The translations under genes and the position numbers were made by a program. 64,000 nt of DNA from Flagellimonas hadalis (GTDB taxonomy: Bacteria > Bacteroidota > Bacteroidia > Flavobacteriales > Flavobacteriaceae). The DNA is taken from assembly GCF_007785775.2 (NCBI RefSeq), contig NZ_VNIK02000001.1, forward strand, positions 291,844 through 355,843, given 5' to 3'. The notes under the pieces are model-generated. The model ran no database searches. It was given only the letters and a program-made list of their open reading frames with translations, and was not told the DNA's origin. Below are positions 26,696 to 36,180 of the stretch, piece by piece. Each line of letters begins with the position of its first letter. The first letter of the stretch is position 1.

Positions 26696-26970
26696 AGATT
26701 CAAGTATCAAGTGTCAAATTCCAAATTCCAAATCCCAAATCTCAAATCTCAAATTCCAATAACCCAATGACCAACTTCGGATATCAAGCACAATTTCAAG
26801 TATCAAATTCCAATAATTTATTAAATCAGCAGGCAGTATGCAGTTGGCAGTTGGCAGGGAATAACCTCACAATAAATAACTCAATAACCGACTTCGGATA
26901 TCAAGCACAAGTTCAAGTGTCAAGTTCCAGGTTGCAATAACATACTAACTCAATAACAGAGTAACTCAAT
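26696..26970 (+). repeat. Heptamer repeat island 1
   Basis: This intergenic stretch between prfB and the metalloprotease gene is made of degenerate seven-base words. CAAGT or CAAAT starts at 26701, 26708, 26715, 26722, 26729, 26736, 26743 and 26750, with CAATA at 26757: nine steps of exactly seven bases. GCAG starts at 26833, 26840, 26847 and 26854, again seven apart. ATAAC words follow at 26861, 26876 and 26884. The 20-mer at 26774-26793 (ACTTCGGATATCAAGCACAA) is repeated exactly at 26891-26910. No reading frame or hairpin explains it. It accounts for most of the 382-base gap between the two genes. Confidence 0.85.
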
Positions 26971-27013
26971 GTAAAATCATTTACATATTTTTAAGGTCTA
27001 TTTCAAACCAATT

Positions 27014-29416
27014 ATGAAGAACACCATCAACCTAGTTGCATCATTCCTTTTAGTGGGATCGGCCATGATGGCCCAAACTTTTGAAAAGACCAAGGATTTC
27101 CAAAAGTTCAGCGGTTATTTTAATTTCTTTTATGATGATGGGTCGGACAAGATTTATTTGCAAGTGGATGACCTGGACAAAGAATTTTTGTATGTCTATT
27201 CCCTGAGCAGCGGTATTGGAAGCAACGATATAGGTCTGGATAGAGGGCAATTGGGGAACGAGCAGGTAGTTTTCTTCAAAAAGGCAGGCAATAAGTTGCT
27301 TCTGGTGCAGCCGAACCTCACTTTTAGGGCGATTACCGATAATGAACTGGAAAAAAAATCAGTGGAGCAGGCCTTTGCCAAGTCCGTTTTGCATGGGTTC
27401 AAGATCGAAGAGGAGTCCAAAGGAAGCTATCTCATCGATTTCACCGATTTTCTGATGCGTGACGCCCATGGCGTTTCCAATAGACTGAAAAGAAACAAGC
27501 AGGGTACCTATAGTTTGGATGCAAGTAAAAGTGCCTTGGCCTTTGACCGAACCAAGGCATTTCCCAAGAACGTGGAGTTTGATGTCACCCTTACGTTCAA
27601 GGGCAATCCTGAAGGAGCATGGATCCGATCGGTGACACCGGACCCCAGTTTGGTGACCGTGGCACAACACCATTCATTGGTCGAGTTGCCGGACAATAAA
27701 TACAAAAAAAGGGCCTTTGACCCTCGTAGCGGATCATTTCCTTTTTCATATTACGATTATGCCACACCCGTTCAGGAACCTATCCTGAAACAATTTGTGA
27801 GAAGGCACAGGTTACAGAAGAAAAATCCATCCGCAGCTATCAGTGAAGCGGTGGAGCCCATCATTTATTATTTGGACAATGGCACCCCCGAACCCATCCG
27901 TTCCGCATTGTTGGATGGCGGAAAATGGTGGAACCAGGCCTTCGAGGCCATCGGGTACAAGGATGCGTTCCAAGTGAAGATCCTTCCAGATGACGCAGAC
28001 CCCATGGATGTCCGTTATAATGTGATCCAATGGGTGCACCGTTCCACGAGGGGATGGAGCTACGGCGCCAGTGTCATCGACCCGCGAACAGGGGAGATCA
28101 TCAAAGGCCATGTGAGTTTGGGAAGTTTGCGGATCCGTCAGGACTTTATGATTGCCCAGGCGCTTATGAACAAGCCTTTTGCGGAGCGGGACGACAATTA
28201 CCAGCCCATGTTGGACCTTGCTTTGGCCCGCATCCGTCAATTGTCTGCCCACGAAATTGGTCATACCCTTGGTTTCGCTCATAATTTTGCTGCAAGTCCG
28301 AACGACAGAGCTTCGGTTATGGACTATCCACACCCGCAATTTGAGTTGAATGGCAACACCATCAGTTTTGCCAATGCCTATGATACGGGCATAGGGGAGT
28401 GGGACAAGGTGATCGTTGCCTATTCCTATACCGATTTTCCTTCGGGAACCAACGAGCGGGATGCTCTGAACGGTATCTTGAAAAAGGCACAAGACGACGG
28501 ACTGCGCTATATCTCGGACCAAGATGCCCGCCCAACCGGAGGAGCCCATTTGCTCGCCCATTTGTGGGACAATGGGAAGAGTCCCAGTCAAGAACTGGAA
28601 AGCATGCTGAAGATCAGGGAAAAGGCCATCGCCCAATTTTCCATTGACAATGTCAGAACAGGAGAGGCATATTCCACCTTGGAAGATGTTTTTGTGCCCG
28701 TATATTTTTTCCATAGGTACCAGACAGAGGCCGTGTCGAAGGTGATAGGAGGTCTGGATTACAATTATGCCGTAAAAGGGGATGGGCAGACACCTGTGAA
28801 ACCCGTGAACCAGGCCGTTCAGGAAAAAGCATTGGAATCCATACTGAAAACAGTGGACGCCAAGACCATTGCCGTACCTAAGGACAAACTGGACCTTTTC
28901 CCGCCACGTGCCATTGGTTTTTCAAGGTCTAGGGAATCCTTCAAGGGCAGGACCGGGGTAAGTTTTGATGCCCTTTCCGTGGCCGAAACAGCTGCTGATA
29001 TGACCTTGGGGTTATTGTTGCACCCAGAACGTGCTTCCCGATTGATCCAACAGAAAAGTCTGGACAAAAACCAATTGGGTCTTCAGGAGGTATTAGACGA
29101 GACCATCAAGGGTACTTTCGATCTTTCCCACAGGGATGCCTATGAGGAAGAAGTGCAGAACACCATCAACTTCAGGGTGCTGTACCATATCATGAACTTG
29201 GCCGCACATGACGATGTACACCCCCAAGTGAACGCCATCGCCAACGAGACCTTGAAAAGTTTGAAGACCCAGTTGTTGGGCAAAGGGAAGAGTGCCATTT
29301 CCGCAGAAATGGTGAAGCGTATCGATAATTTTATGGAAGAACCTTCGGAGTTCAAACTGATTCCGGTACCAGATATTCCCGATGGCTCGCCCATTGGAAT
29401 GGATTGTATGGACTAG
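27014..29416 (+). CDS. Secreted zinc-dependent metalloprotease (metzincin, DUF5117/DUF4953 type)
   Basis: The 800-residue protein has a signal peptide (about residues 1-20, ending MMAQ), a long N-terminal beta-rich region (DUF5117-like, about 40-220) and a metzincin catalytic domain with the zinc motif HEIGHTLGFAHNF near residues 411-423 and the Met-turn SVMDYP near 436. The C-terminal third matches the DUF4953-type region of this family, common and mostly uncharacterised in Bacteroidota. The second zinc-ligand set HxxxHxxGxxH is intact, so it should be active outside the inner membrane. It is followed after 16 bases by threonine aldolase. Confidence 0.88.
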   Translation: MKNTINLVASFLLVGSAMMAQTFEKTKDFQKFSGYFNFFYDDGSDKIYLQVDDLDKEFLYVYSLSSGIGSNDIGLDRGQLGNEQVVFFKKAGNKLLLVQPNLTFRAITDNELEKKSVEQAFAKSVLHGFKIEEESKGSYLIDFTDFLMRDAHGVSNRLKRNKQGTYSLDASKSALAFDRTKAFPKNVEFDVTLTFKGNPEGAWIRSVTPDPSLVTVAQHHSLVELPDNKYKKRAFDPRSGSFPFSYYDYATPVQEPILKQFVRRHRLQKKNPSAAISEAVEPIIYYLDNGTPEPIRSALLDGGKWWNQAFEAIGYKDAFQVKILPDDADPMDVRYNVIQWVHRSTRGWSYGASVIDPRTGEIIKGHVSLGSLRIRQDFMIAQALMNKPFAERDDNYQPMLDLALARIRQLSAHEIGHTLGFAHNFAASPNDRASVMDYPHPQFELNGNTISFANAYDTGIGEWDKVIVAYSYTDFPSGTNERDALNGILKKAQDDGLRYISDQDARPTGGAHLLAHLWDNGKSPSQELESMLKIREKAIAQFSIDNVRTGEAYSTLEDVFVPVYFFHRYQTEAVSKVIGGLDYNYAVKGDGQTPVKPVNQAVQEKALESILKTVDAKTIAVPKDKLDLFPPRAIGFSRSRESFKGRTGVSFDALSVAETAADMTLGLLLHPERASRLIQQKSLDKNQLGLQEVLDETIKGTFDLSHRDAYEEEVQNTINFRVLYHIMNLAAHDDVHPQVNAIANETLKSLKTQLLGKGKSAISAEMVKRIDNFMEEPSEFKLIPVPDIPDGSPIGMDCMD

Positions 29417-29432
29417 CATGACGATTTAGTAT

Positions 29433-30458
29433 ATGGAGATAAATTTGATCAGTGACACGGTCACCAAGCCCACTTCCGGCATGTTGGAGGCCATGATGAA
29501 CGCCAAAGTTGGTGACGACGTTTTTAAAAACGACCCAACAGTGAACGAATTGGAGGCCAAAGTGGCCAACTATTTTGGGATGGAAGCCGCCCTGTTTTTC
29601 CCAAGTGGGACCATGACCAACCAAACGGCCATCAAGATACACACACAACCCGGAGATCAATTGATCTGCGATAAATATGCGCACATCTATAATTATGAAG
29701 GTGGCGGGGTGAGTTTCAATAGCGGTGTGTCCTGCAGGTTGGTGGACGGCGATAGGGGCATGATGACCGCCAAGCAGGTGGAGGAATCCATCAATCCCCC
29801 TGATTTTTACCATAGCCCATTGACCACTTTGGTCTGTATCGAAAACACCACGAACAAAGGGGGAGGGGCCTGTTGGGATTTTACGGAGCTCCAAAAAATC
29901 AGGAAAGTCTGTGATGACCACCATTTAAAATACCATTTGGACGGTGCCCGATTGTGGAATGCCTTGGTGAAAAAAGGGGAAGATCCAAAAGCTTATGGAA
30001 AACTCTTCGATACCATAAGCGTCTGTTTTAGCAAGGGCATGGGGTGTCCCGTAGGTTCTGTTTTGGTAGGATCAAGGGAACTTATTGACAAGGCACTGCG
30101 CATCCGAAAGGTGTTTGGCGGGGGCATGCGCCAATCTGGATATTTGGCGGCGGCCGGGGTCTATGCCATGGACCATCATATTGACCGCTTGGCCGATGAT
30201 CATCAAAAAGCTGAGGAAATAGGAGCTGTTCTCAATGCTCTGGATTTCATCAAAAAAGTGGAGCCCATCGAGACCAATATCATCATTTTTGAGATCGATG
30301 AGTCCCAAATGACCTCCAAGCGATTTCTGGACCAATTGACGGAAAACCAAGTTTCCATTATTGGCATGGGGCAGGGAAAACTGCGCATTGTGACCCATTT
30401 GGACTATACCGACGAGATGCACCTACATTTTTTAAAAGTCTTGAAAAGTATAGGATAA
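29433..30458 (+). CDS. ltaE: Low-specificity threonine aldolase
   Basis: The 341-residue protein is a fold-type I PLP enzyme of the threonine aldolase/beta-eliminating lyase family. It shows LISDTVTKPTSGM at the N-terminus, FFPSGTMTNQTAI near residue 56, YHLDGARLWNA near 168 and the PLP lysine in CFSKGMGCPVGS near 199. It splits L-threonine or allo-threonine into glycine and acetaldehyde. It starts 16 bases after the metalloprotease and may share its transcript. Stereospecificity cannot be read from the sequence. Confidence 0.92.
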   Translation: MEINLISDTVTKPTSGMLEAMMNAKVGDDVFKNDPTVNELEAKVANYFGMEAALFFPSGTMTNQTAIKIHTQPGDQLICDKYAHIYNYEGGGVSFNSGVSCRLVDGDRGMMTAKQVEESINPPDFYHSPLTTLVCIENTTNKGGGACWDFTELQKIRKVCDDHHLKYHLDGARLWNALVKKGEDPKAYGKLFDTISVCFSKGMGCPVGSVLVGSRELIDKALRIRKVFGGGMRQSGYLAAAGVYAMDHHIDRLADDHQKAEEIGAVLNALDFIKKVEPIETNIIIFEIDESQMTSKRFLDQLTENQVSIIGMGQGKLRIVTHLDYTDEMHLHFLKVLKSIG

Positions 30459-30484
30459 TTGTCACTTCTATTGGGGTCGATAAG

Positions 30485-30580
30485 GTCTCGACTGCCTGCC
30501 CGTCCGACAGGTGGGTGCCCAACCTGACAGATTCAAAAATGTCCCCTTGAGGCCTGCTTGCCGAAGGCAGGGGACTTTAG
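30485..30580. repeat. Palindromic GC-rich intergenic repeat (CCTGC..GCAGG type)
   Basis: Between the convergent aldolase and YbaB genes lie GC-rich palindromes unlike the surrounding sequence. CTGCCTGCCCGTCCGACAGG starts near 30492. A long hairpin follows in which GTCCCC at 30541-30546 pairs with GGGGAC at 30570-30575 and the inner GCCTGC pairs with GCAGG across TTGCCGAA. Words of this kind, with TGCCGAAGGCA, are dispersed in many Bacteroidota genomes. It may also act as a transcription terminator for the aldolase. Confidence 0.6.
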
Positions 30581-30588
30581 GGGTGTTA

Positions 30589-30915
30589 TTACTTCATAAA
30601 AGCATCCATCCCCGGGATGTTGGGCATGCCTTCCTTGGCGACGGCCGCCAATTCGGCCTCGTTTACCTTGGTCGCCTTTTCAATGGCCTTGTTCAGGGTG
30701 AGTATAAGGTAGTCTTCCAATTGTTCCTTGTCCGTAAGCAAGGAGTTGTCAATGGAAATCGATTTGATCTGCCGATTGGCCGTGAGGGTCACTTTCAACG
30801 CCCCATCCGAAGATTGCTCATCGATCATCACGGTGTTCAATCGTTCTTTGGTGGCCTCTACTTTCTTCTGGGTTTCTTTGAGTTTTCCCATCATTCCCAT
30901 CAAATCTCCAAACAT
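30589..30915 (-). CDS. YbaB/EbfC nucleoid-associated protein
   Basis: The 108-residue protein matches the YbaB/EbfC family: an N-terminal helix ([25 protein letters not shown]), a central beta sheet ([25 protein letters not shown]) and a C-terminal helix rich in Glu and Lys ([17 protein letters not shown]). These small dimers bind DNA and are often encoded near recombination genes; here the neighbours are peptidase genes. The frame is open to 30993, but the family start and the -7 box both point to the ATG at 30915. Confidence 0.92.
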   Translation of the reverse strand: MFGDLMGMMGKLKETQKKVEATKERLNTVMIDEQSSDGALKVTLTANRQIKSISIDNSLLTDKEQLEDYLILTLNKAIEKATKVNEAELAAVAKEGMPNIPGMDAFMK

Positions 30916-30942
30916 AGTTTCAAATTTTATCGTGTGTAAGGG

Positions 30943-30950
30943 CAAAAGTA
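30943..30950 (-). promoter_or_regulatory. -7 promoter box for YbaB gene
   Basis: CAAAAGTA on the plus strand is TACTTTTG on the minus strand, exactly TAnnTTTG, about 28 bases before the YbaB ATG. Confidence 0.6.
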
Positions 30951-30974
30951 GTAAATTGGCGAAAATCAAAGCGA

Positions 30975-33119
30975 ATGGTACAGTCTGTTTCAAAAATTTG
31001 TATTCTGGTTTTATGCCTTACTTTTGCATGCTCTTGCAAAAACAGTAAAGAAGAATCAATGAACATAGTTCCACCAGTGGCGCCCAAACATCCAACAAAG
31101 TTGGAAAAGCATGGGGATGTGCGGATAGATGACTATTATTGGATGAACAATAGGGAAGACCAGCAGGTCCTTGACTATTTGAACGCCGAAAACGAGTACT
31201 ACCAAAAAATGACGGCCCACACGGTCAAGTTCCAAGAAGATCTTTTTCAAGAAATGAAGGGGCGCATCAAGGAAGATGATTCTTCCGTGCCCTATAAACT
31301 GGATGGATACTGGTACATCACCCGTTATGAAGAAGGTAAGGAATATCCCATCTATACCCGGAAGAAGGAAAGTCTGGAAGCAGAGGAGGAGCTCATGTTC
31401 GACTGTAACCAAATGGCCGAAGGGTTTGAATATTTCAACCTAAGGGGCGTATCCATCAGTCCAGACAATACTCTGGCTGCCTTTGCCACCGATACGGTAT
31501 CCAGAAGGCAGTACAACATCCAGGTGAAGAACCTCCAAACCGGGGAAATCTATCCGGACATCATTGAAAATACCACGGGAAGTTCTGTTTGGGCCAATGA
31601 TGGAAAAACCCTGTTCTATACGAAGAAGGATCCGGTTACCCTACGTTCCGACAAGATTTTCAAGCACGTTTTGGGCAAACCCTCTGCAGACGATGAGTTG
31701 GTTTTCCATGAAAAGGATTCCACCTATAATACCTTTGTCTATAAGACCAAGTCCAGAAAGTTCATTGTGATAGGTTCCTCCAGTACGCTTACTTCCGAGT
31801 ATCGTTTCTTGGACGCCAATGATCCCAACGGAGAATTCAAGATATTTTCCCCACGCGAAAAAGGGGTGGAGTATTCCATTTCGCATTACGATGGAAACTT
31901 TTACGTGCTGACCAACAAAGATGGGGCCACCAATTTCAAGTTGATGACGACAGGTGAAGATCGTACGACATCGGACAATTGGAAAGAATTTATACCGCAT
32001 CGGGAAGATGTGTTGTTGGAAGATGTGGAAATTTTCAAGGATTATTATGTGCTTTCCGAACGTGAAAATGGTCTCAACCAAATGAAAATATCCCGTTGGG
32101 ACGGTTCGGACAGCTATTACTTGCCTTTTGATAGCGAAACCTATGTGGCCGGACCTTCGGTAAACTTGGATTTTGACACCAAAGAGCTTCGTTATTATTA
32201 CAACGAAATGGGGTCACCCTACGCCATCATTGACTTCAATATGGAAACCAAGACCAAAAAGGTCTTGAAGGAACAGGAAGTCCTCGGGGGCAAGTTCGAT
32301 AAGAACAATTACAAAACGGAACGGCTTTGGGCCACCGCCCGCGATGGGGTAAAAGTGCCCATTTCCTTGGTGTACCATAAGGATACGCCCTTGGACGGCA
32401 CCAGTCCCTTGTTGCAATATGGTTATGGGTCGTATGGCGCCACCATTGACCCTTATTTCTCATCCGTGAGGTTGAGTTTGTTGGATCGCGGGTTCATCTA
32501 TGCCATAGCACACATCCGTGGAGGCGAATATTTGGGAAGACCCTGGTATGAAGACGGTAAACTTTTGACCAAGAAAAATACATTTACCGATTTTATCGAC
32601 GTTTCCAAATTCCTTATTGAACAAAAATATACCAGTGCCGATCATTTGTATGCCATGGGCGGCTCAGCAGGTGGATTGCTGATGGGGGCCATCATCAACA
32701 TGGAACCTGAACTGTACCATGGTGTGATAGCTGCAGTACCTTTCGTTGATGTGATCACGACCATGTTGGACGATACCATCCCGCTCACCACGGGCGAGTA
32801 TGACGAATGGGGCAACCCCAACGATAAGGAGTATTACGATTACATCAAATCCTATTCGCCTTATGACAATGTGGAAAAGAAAGCCTACCCCAATATGTAT
32901 GTGTCCACCGGATTGCACGATTCCCAAGTACAGTACTGGGAACCAGCCAAATGGGTCGCCAAACTGAGGGAATACAAAACGGACGATAACCTATTGTTCC
33001 TGGATACCAACATGGATGCCGGACACGGTGGGGCCTCTGGTCGTTTTGAGGCTTTGAAGGAGACGGCGAAGGAATATGCTTTCATTTTAGATCTGGAAGG
33101 AAAAGCCCATTTAAAATAA
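30975..33119 (+). CDS. S9-family prolyl oligopeptidase (protease II type)
   Basis: The 714-residue protein has an N-terminal lipoprotein-like signal (FACSCKN), the seven-blade beta-propeller of prolyl oligopeptidases (about 75-425) and a C-terminal alpha/beta-hydrolase domain. The catalytic serine is in [11 protein letters not shown] near residue 564, the aspartate in TGLHDSQVQ near 648 and the histidine in [10 protein letters not shown] near 680. The [14 protein letters not shown] motif is typical of oligopeptidase B (protease II), which cuts short peptides after basic residues. The propeller keeps large proteins out. Divergent from YbaB with 59 bases between starts. Confidence 0.92.
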   Translation: MVQSVSKICILVLCLTFACSCKNSKEESMNIVPPVAPKHPTKLEKHGDVRIDDYYWMNNREDQQVLDYLNAENEYYQKMTAHTVKFQEDLFQEMKGRIKEDDSSVPYKLDGYWYITRYEEGKEYPIYTRKKESLEAEEELMFDCNQMAEGFEYFNLRGVSISPDNTLAAFATDTVSRRQYNIQVKNLQTGEIYPDIIENTTGSSVWANDGKTLFYTKKDPVTLRSDKIFKHVLGKPSADDELVFHEKDSTYNTFVYKTKSRKFIVIGSSSTLTSEYRFLDANDPNGEFKIFSPREKGVEYSISHYDGNFYVLTNKDGATNFKLMTTGEDRTTSDNWKEFIPHREDVLLEDVEIFKDYYVLSERENGLNQMKISRWDGSDSYYLPFDSETYVAGPSVNLDFDTKELRYYYNEMGSPYAIIDFNMETKTKKVLKEQEVLGGKFDKNNYKTERLWATARDGVKVPISLVYHKDTPLDGTSPLLQYGYGSYGATIDPYFSSVRLSLLDRGFIYAIAHIRGGEYLGRPWYEDGKLLTKKNTFTDFIDVSKFLIEQKYTSADHLYAMGGSAGGLLMGAIINMEPELYHGVIAAVPFVDVITTMLDDTIPLTTGEYDEWGNPNDKEYYDYIKSYSPYDNVEKKAYPNMYVSTGLHDSQVQYWEPAKWVAKLREYKTDDNLLFLDTNMDAGHGGASGRFEALKETAKEYAFILDLEGKAHLK

Positions 33120-33124
33120 AATGT

Positions 33125-33132
33125 TACTTTTG
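33125..33132 (+). promoter_or_regulatory. -7 promoter box (TACTTTTG) before cysteine-synthase-like gene
   Basis: TACTTTTG lies 53 bases before the ATG at 33186 and six bases after the peptidase stop codon. Confidence 0.6.
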
Positions 33133-33185
33133 CATGGAGCAATTTTCTAAAACTTTAGTAATTTGCTCCTTACCTAATACCAGTT

Positions 33186-34226
33186 ATGAAGAAACAGATA
33201 AATGCGCATAGCAGTATCCTAGACTTAATTGGAAGTACCCCCTTAGTCAAGCTAAACAGAATAGCGGCCCCCCTTACCGGAAACTTCTACGCCAAGTTGG
33301 AATCCTTCAATCCAGGGCATTCCTCAAAGGACAGAATTGCAGTCCATATCATTGAAGAAGCGGAACGTCAGGGCATTTTGAAACCGGGCAGCACCATCAT
33401 TGAGACCACATCGGGCAATACAGGCTTCAGTCTGGCCATGGTAAGTATTATAAAAGGTTACAAGTGCATCTTGGCCGTAAGTTCAAAATCCTCACCGGAC
33501 AAAATCGACATGCTCCGCTCCATGGGGGCCAAGGTATATGTATGTCCTGCCCACGTGAGTGCGGACGATCCACGATCCTACTATGAAGTGGCCAAGACCT
33601 TGCACAGCGAAACACCGAACTCCATCTACATCAACCAATATTTCAACGAACTGAACATTGAGGCCCATTACAAGAGCACTGGTCCCGAAATTTGGGAGCA
33701 GACCAATGGACAGATCTCCCATTTGGTGGCCTGTAGTGGAACAGGGGGAACCATTTCAGGGATTGCCCGCTATTTGAAAGAGCAGAATCCAAACGTAAAG
33801 GTTTTGGGAGTTGATGCTTACGGTTCCGTTTTGAAAAAATATCACGAGACCGGTGAGTTCGATCACAACGAGGTATATCCCTACCGTATAGAAGGCCTAG
33901 GCAAAAACCTTATTCCAGCCGCAACTGATTTTAACTGTATAGACCGCTATGTCAAGGTAACGGATGGTGAAAGTGCCCATATGGCGCGGAAATTGGCCCA
34001 TACCGAAGGTATTTTTGCAGGCTATACCAGTGGAGCTGCCATGCAGGCCCTCTACCAATTGGATACCGAGGGAGAATTTACCGCAGACAGTAATGTCGTG
34101 GTAGTATTCCCGGATCATGGATCAAGGTACATGAGCAAAGTCTATAGCAACGATTGGATGGAAAACCAAGGGTTTTTCGATATCCAGAATGCCGAAGTAC
34201 CAGAGAAAATAGAATACATTAAGTAA
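33186..34226 (+). CDS. Cysteine-synthase-family PLP enzyme, candidate cysteate synthase
   Basis: The 346-residue protein is a fold-type II PLP enzyme with the PLP lysine K48 in [10 protein letters not shown], the [12 protein letters not shown] loop near residue 78 and the phosphate-binding GTGGTISG near 186. It resembles cysteine synthase and cystathionine beta-synthase but lacks the CBS regulatory domain. Its active-site loop NPGHSSKDR differs from the usual NP(G/S)xSVKDR. It is followed after 125 bases by an alpha-oxoamine synthase. In gliding Bacteroidota this pairing is seen for capnine (sulfonolipid) synthesis, where a PLP enzyme makes cysteate from a serine derivative and sulfite. That role is inferred from context; a plain cysteine synthase is the alternative. 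Confidence 0.85.
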   Translation: MKKQINAHSSILDLIGSTPLVKLNRIAAPLTGNFYAKLESFNPGHSSKDRIAVHIIEEAERQGILKPGSTIIETTSGNTGFSLAMVSIIKGYKCILAVSSKSSPDKIDMLRSMGAKVYVCPAHVSADDPRSYYEVAKTLHSETPNSIYINQYFNELNIEAHYKSTGPEIWEQTNGQISHLVACSGTGGTISGIARYLKEQNPNVKVLGVDAYGSVLKKYHETGEFDHNEVYPYRIEGLGKNLIPAATDFNCIDRYVKVTDGESAHMARKLAHTEGIFAGYTSGAAMQALYQLDTEGEFTADSNVVVVFPDHGSRYMSKVYSNDWMENQGFFDIQNAEVPEKIEYIK

Positions 34227-34318
34227 AATGCATACATAGAAATTGAAAGAAACGGCAATGCAAAACATTGTCGTTTTTTTGTACAAAAATTTCGTTGTGT
34301 GAGCTACATAAAAATATA

Positions 34319-34326
34319 TACTTTTG
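34319..34326 (+). promoter_or_regulatory. Promoter before alpha-oxoamine synthase gene
   Basis: TACTTTTG at 34319-34326 matches TAnnTTTG, and a TTG at 34295-34297 lies 21 bases upstream, the expected -33 spacing. It is 25 bases from the ATG, so the second gene of the pair has its own promoter. Confidence 0.7.
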
Positions 34327-34351
34327 CACTTGAATCAAATTTAAAAGGTAG

Positions 34352-35611
34352 ATGAGAGATTTATTTGATAGAATCATTGAGAACAAAGGACCCTTGGGAA
34401 AATGGGCCTCACAGGCCGAAGGATATTTCGTGTTCCCGAAATTGGAAGGTCCCATTTCCAACAGAATGAAATTCCAAGGAAAGGATGTCATAACGTGGAG
34501 TATCAATGACTATCTGGGTCTCGCCAATCGACCGGAAATCAAAAAAGTGGACGGTGAAGCCGCTATGGAGCATGGTGCCGCCTATCCCATGGGTGCCCGA
34601 ATGATGAGCGGACATACCGATTTCCACGAGCAGTTGGAAAAGGAACTTGCCGAATTTGCACACAAGCAAGCATCATATCTGCTGAACTTTGGTTATCAGG
34701 GATTTATGTCCGTCATAGACGCATTGGTATCCAAGGATGATATCATTGTTTACGATGTGGATTGTCACGCTTGTATCATTGACGGGGTCCGTCTGCACAT
34801 GGGAAAACGTTTCACTTTCAAGCACAACGATCCCGAAAGCCTTGAAAAGAACCTCGAACGCGCCACAAAAATGGCCAACGAAACTGGAGGGGGCATTTTG
34901 GTCATTTCCGAAGGGGTCTTTGGAATGAGGGGAGAACAAGGTATCCTTAAAGAAATCGTGGAGCTGAAGAAAAAATTCAAGTTCAGGTTCTTGGTGGATG
35001 ATGCACACGGTTTTGGTACGTTGGGAAAAACAGGTGCCGGAGCAGGCGAGGAGCAAGGTGTACAGGATGGTATTGACGTCTATTTGGCCACTTTTGCCAA
35101 ATCCATGGCAGGAATCGGTGCCTTTGTTGCCGCAGATAAAGAAATCATTGAATATTTAAAATACAACCTCCGTTCGCAAATGTTTGCCAAATCTTTGCCA
35201 ATGGTCTACGTGAAAGGCGCATTGAAAAGGTTGGATATGTTGCGTACGATGCCTGAACTGAAGGCAAAACTTTGGGAAAACGTGGACGCTTTGCAAAATG
35301 GTCTTCGTGAACGTGGATTTGACCTTGGAACAACTTCAAGCTGTGTAACCCCCGTTTATTTGAACGGAAGTATCCCCGAAGCGATGGCCTTGGTAAAGGA
35401 CCTTCGCGAAAACCATGGTATTTTCTGTTCCATTGTGGTGTATCCTGTAATACCCAAGGGATTGATCCTATTGCGCTTGATTCCTACGGCCACCCACACC
35501 ATGGAAGATATTGTCGAAACTTTGGATGCCTTCTCATCGATTAGGGAAAGACTTGAAAACGGTACCTACAAGCGACTTTCTGCTGCTGTTGCGGCCGCGA
35601 TGGGGGAATAA
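34352..35611 (+). CDS. Alpha-oxoamine synthase, candidate cysteate fatty acyltransferase
   Basis: The 419-residue protein belongs to the KBL/BioF/serine palmitoyltransferase family of fold-type I PLP enzymes. It shows the substrate region SINDYLGLANRPEIK, GARMMSGHTDFHEQLEKELA near residue 85, the PLP-contacting DDAHGFGTLG (D216) and the PLP lysine in ATFAKSMAGIGAF near 251. Family members condense an amino acid with an acyl-CoA or acyl-ACP. A homologous enzyme in Flavobacterium johnsoniae was reported as the cysteate-fatty acyltransferase needed for capnine and efficient gliding. Together with the upstream enzyme this suggests sulfonolipid synthesis; 2-amino-3-ketobutyrate CoA ligase is the alternative. 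Confidence 0.88.
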   Translation: MRDLFDRIIENKGPLGKWASQAEGYFVFPKLEGPISNRMKFQGKDVITWSINDYLGLANRPEIKKVDGEAAMEHGAAYPMGARMMSGHTDFHEQLEKELAEFAHKQASYLLNFGYQGFMSVIDALVSKDDIIVYDVDCHACIIDGVRLHMGKRFTFKHNDPESLEKNLERATKMANETGGGILVISEGVFGMRGEQGILKEIVELKKKFKFRFLVDDAHGFGTLGKTGAGAGEEQGVQDGIDVYLATFAKSMAGIGAFVAADKEIIEYLKYNLRSQMFAKSLPMVYVKGALKRLDMLRTMPELKAKLWENVDALQNGLRERGFDLGTTSSCVTPVYLNGSIPEAMALVKDLRENHGIFCSIVVYPVIPKGLILLRLIPTATHTMEDIVETLDAFSSIRERLENGTYKRLSAAVAAAMGE

Positions 35612-35642
35612 ATTATAATCTCACAAATTATATATAGAGTAT

Positions 35643-35690
35643 AGGCATAGGTTCGCTTCGCTCGGACACTGTGCCTTTATTTTATTTTCA
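35643..35690 (+). terminator. Hairpin terminator after alpha-oxoamine synthase
   Basis: AGGCATAG at 35643-35650 pairs with CTGTGCCT at 35669-35676 (one G-T pair), followed by a T-rich stretch. The loop contains TTCGCTTCGCTCGG. Confidence 0.65.
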
Positions 35691-35748
35691 CGACTTTGGT
35701 CGCAAAAACGCTTGGCTCCCTCGTATTGATTTTTTTATATCTACCTCG

Positions 35749-36168
35749 CTAAAGATAACCGTCCACTTCCAGATATTTCTCCTTTAGGGTGCTTAACGCA
35801 AAAGCTGCGGCAGAAGCGGTATAAACAGAAAAGTCCAGCGCACCTTTTATTCCAGTGGAAAAAGTCATGGAAAGTGCAAAAAGCAATAGAAGGAATCCGC
35901 TCAATTTGGCGAAGAGTTCAGTTTTAAAGCCAATGAGGATAAAAAGGGCAAAAATAATCTCAGCTCCGGTAGCGATTGTACCAAGTGTAGGGATAAGCAA
36001 ACTTGGAACCCACGGGTTGATGACCTGCGTGTAGTCCAAAAAATTTTCCCAATTTCCCCATACCGAAACCTCTTTGCCCCACATACCAAATCTATCGGCC
36101 ACAGCGGATAAAAAACTGATAGAGAGTCCAAGACGTAAAAAGAGCTTAATAGAGATGATGTTGTTCAT
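35749..36168 (-). CDS. DoxX-family membrane protein
   Basis: The 139-residue protein has four hydrophobic helices (about 8-24, 50-75, 80-102 and 112-130) and the DoxX-like motif FLRLGLSISFLSAVADRFG at the N-terminus. The third helix has a short charged stretch (KTELFAKLSGF) after it. DoxX proteins are poorly understood, some linked to thiosulfate oxidation or redox homeostasis. It precedes nothing on its strand in a clear operon; the GNAT gene starts upstream with only 12 bases between them, so the two may be co-transcribed. Confidence 0.85.
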   Translation of the reverse strand: MNNIISIKLFLRLGLSISFLSAVADRFGMWGKEVSVWGNWENFLDYTQVINPWVPSLLIPTLGTIATGAEIIFALFILIGFKTELFAKLSGFLLLLFALSMTFSTGIKGALDFSVYTASAAAFALSTLKEKYLEVDGYL

Positions 36169-36180
36169 GTGGGATTGTTT

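Noticed and set aside
26701..26760. Heptamer run looked at as a possible CRISPR array
   Set aside because: The period is seven bases with no separate repeat and spacer, no cas genes nearby, and word variation inside the unit.
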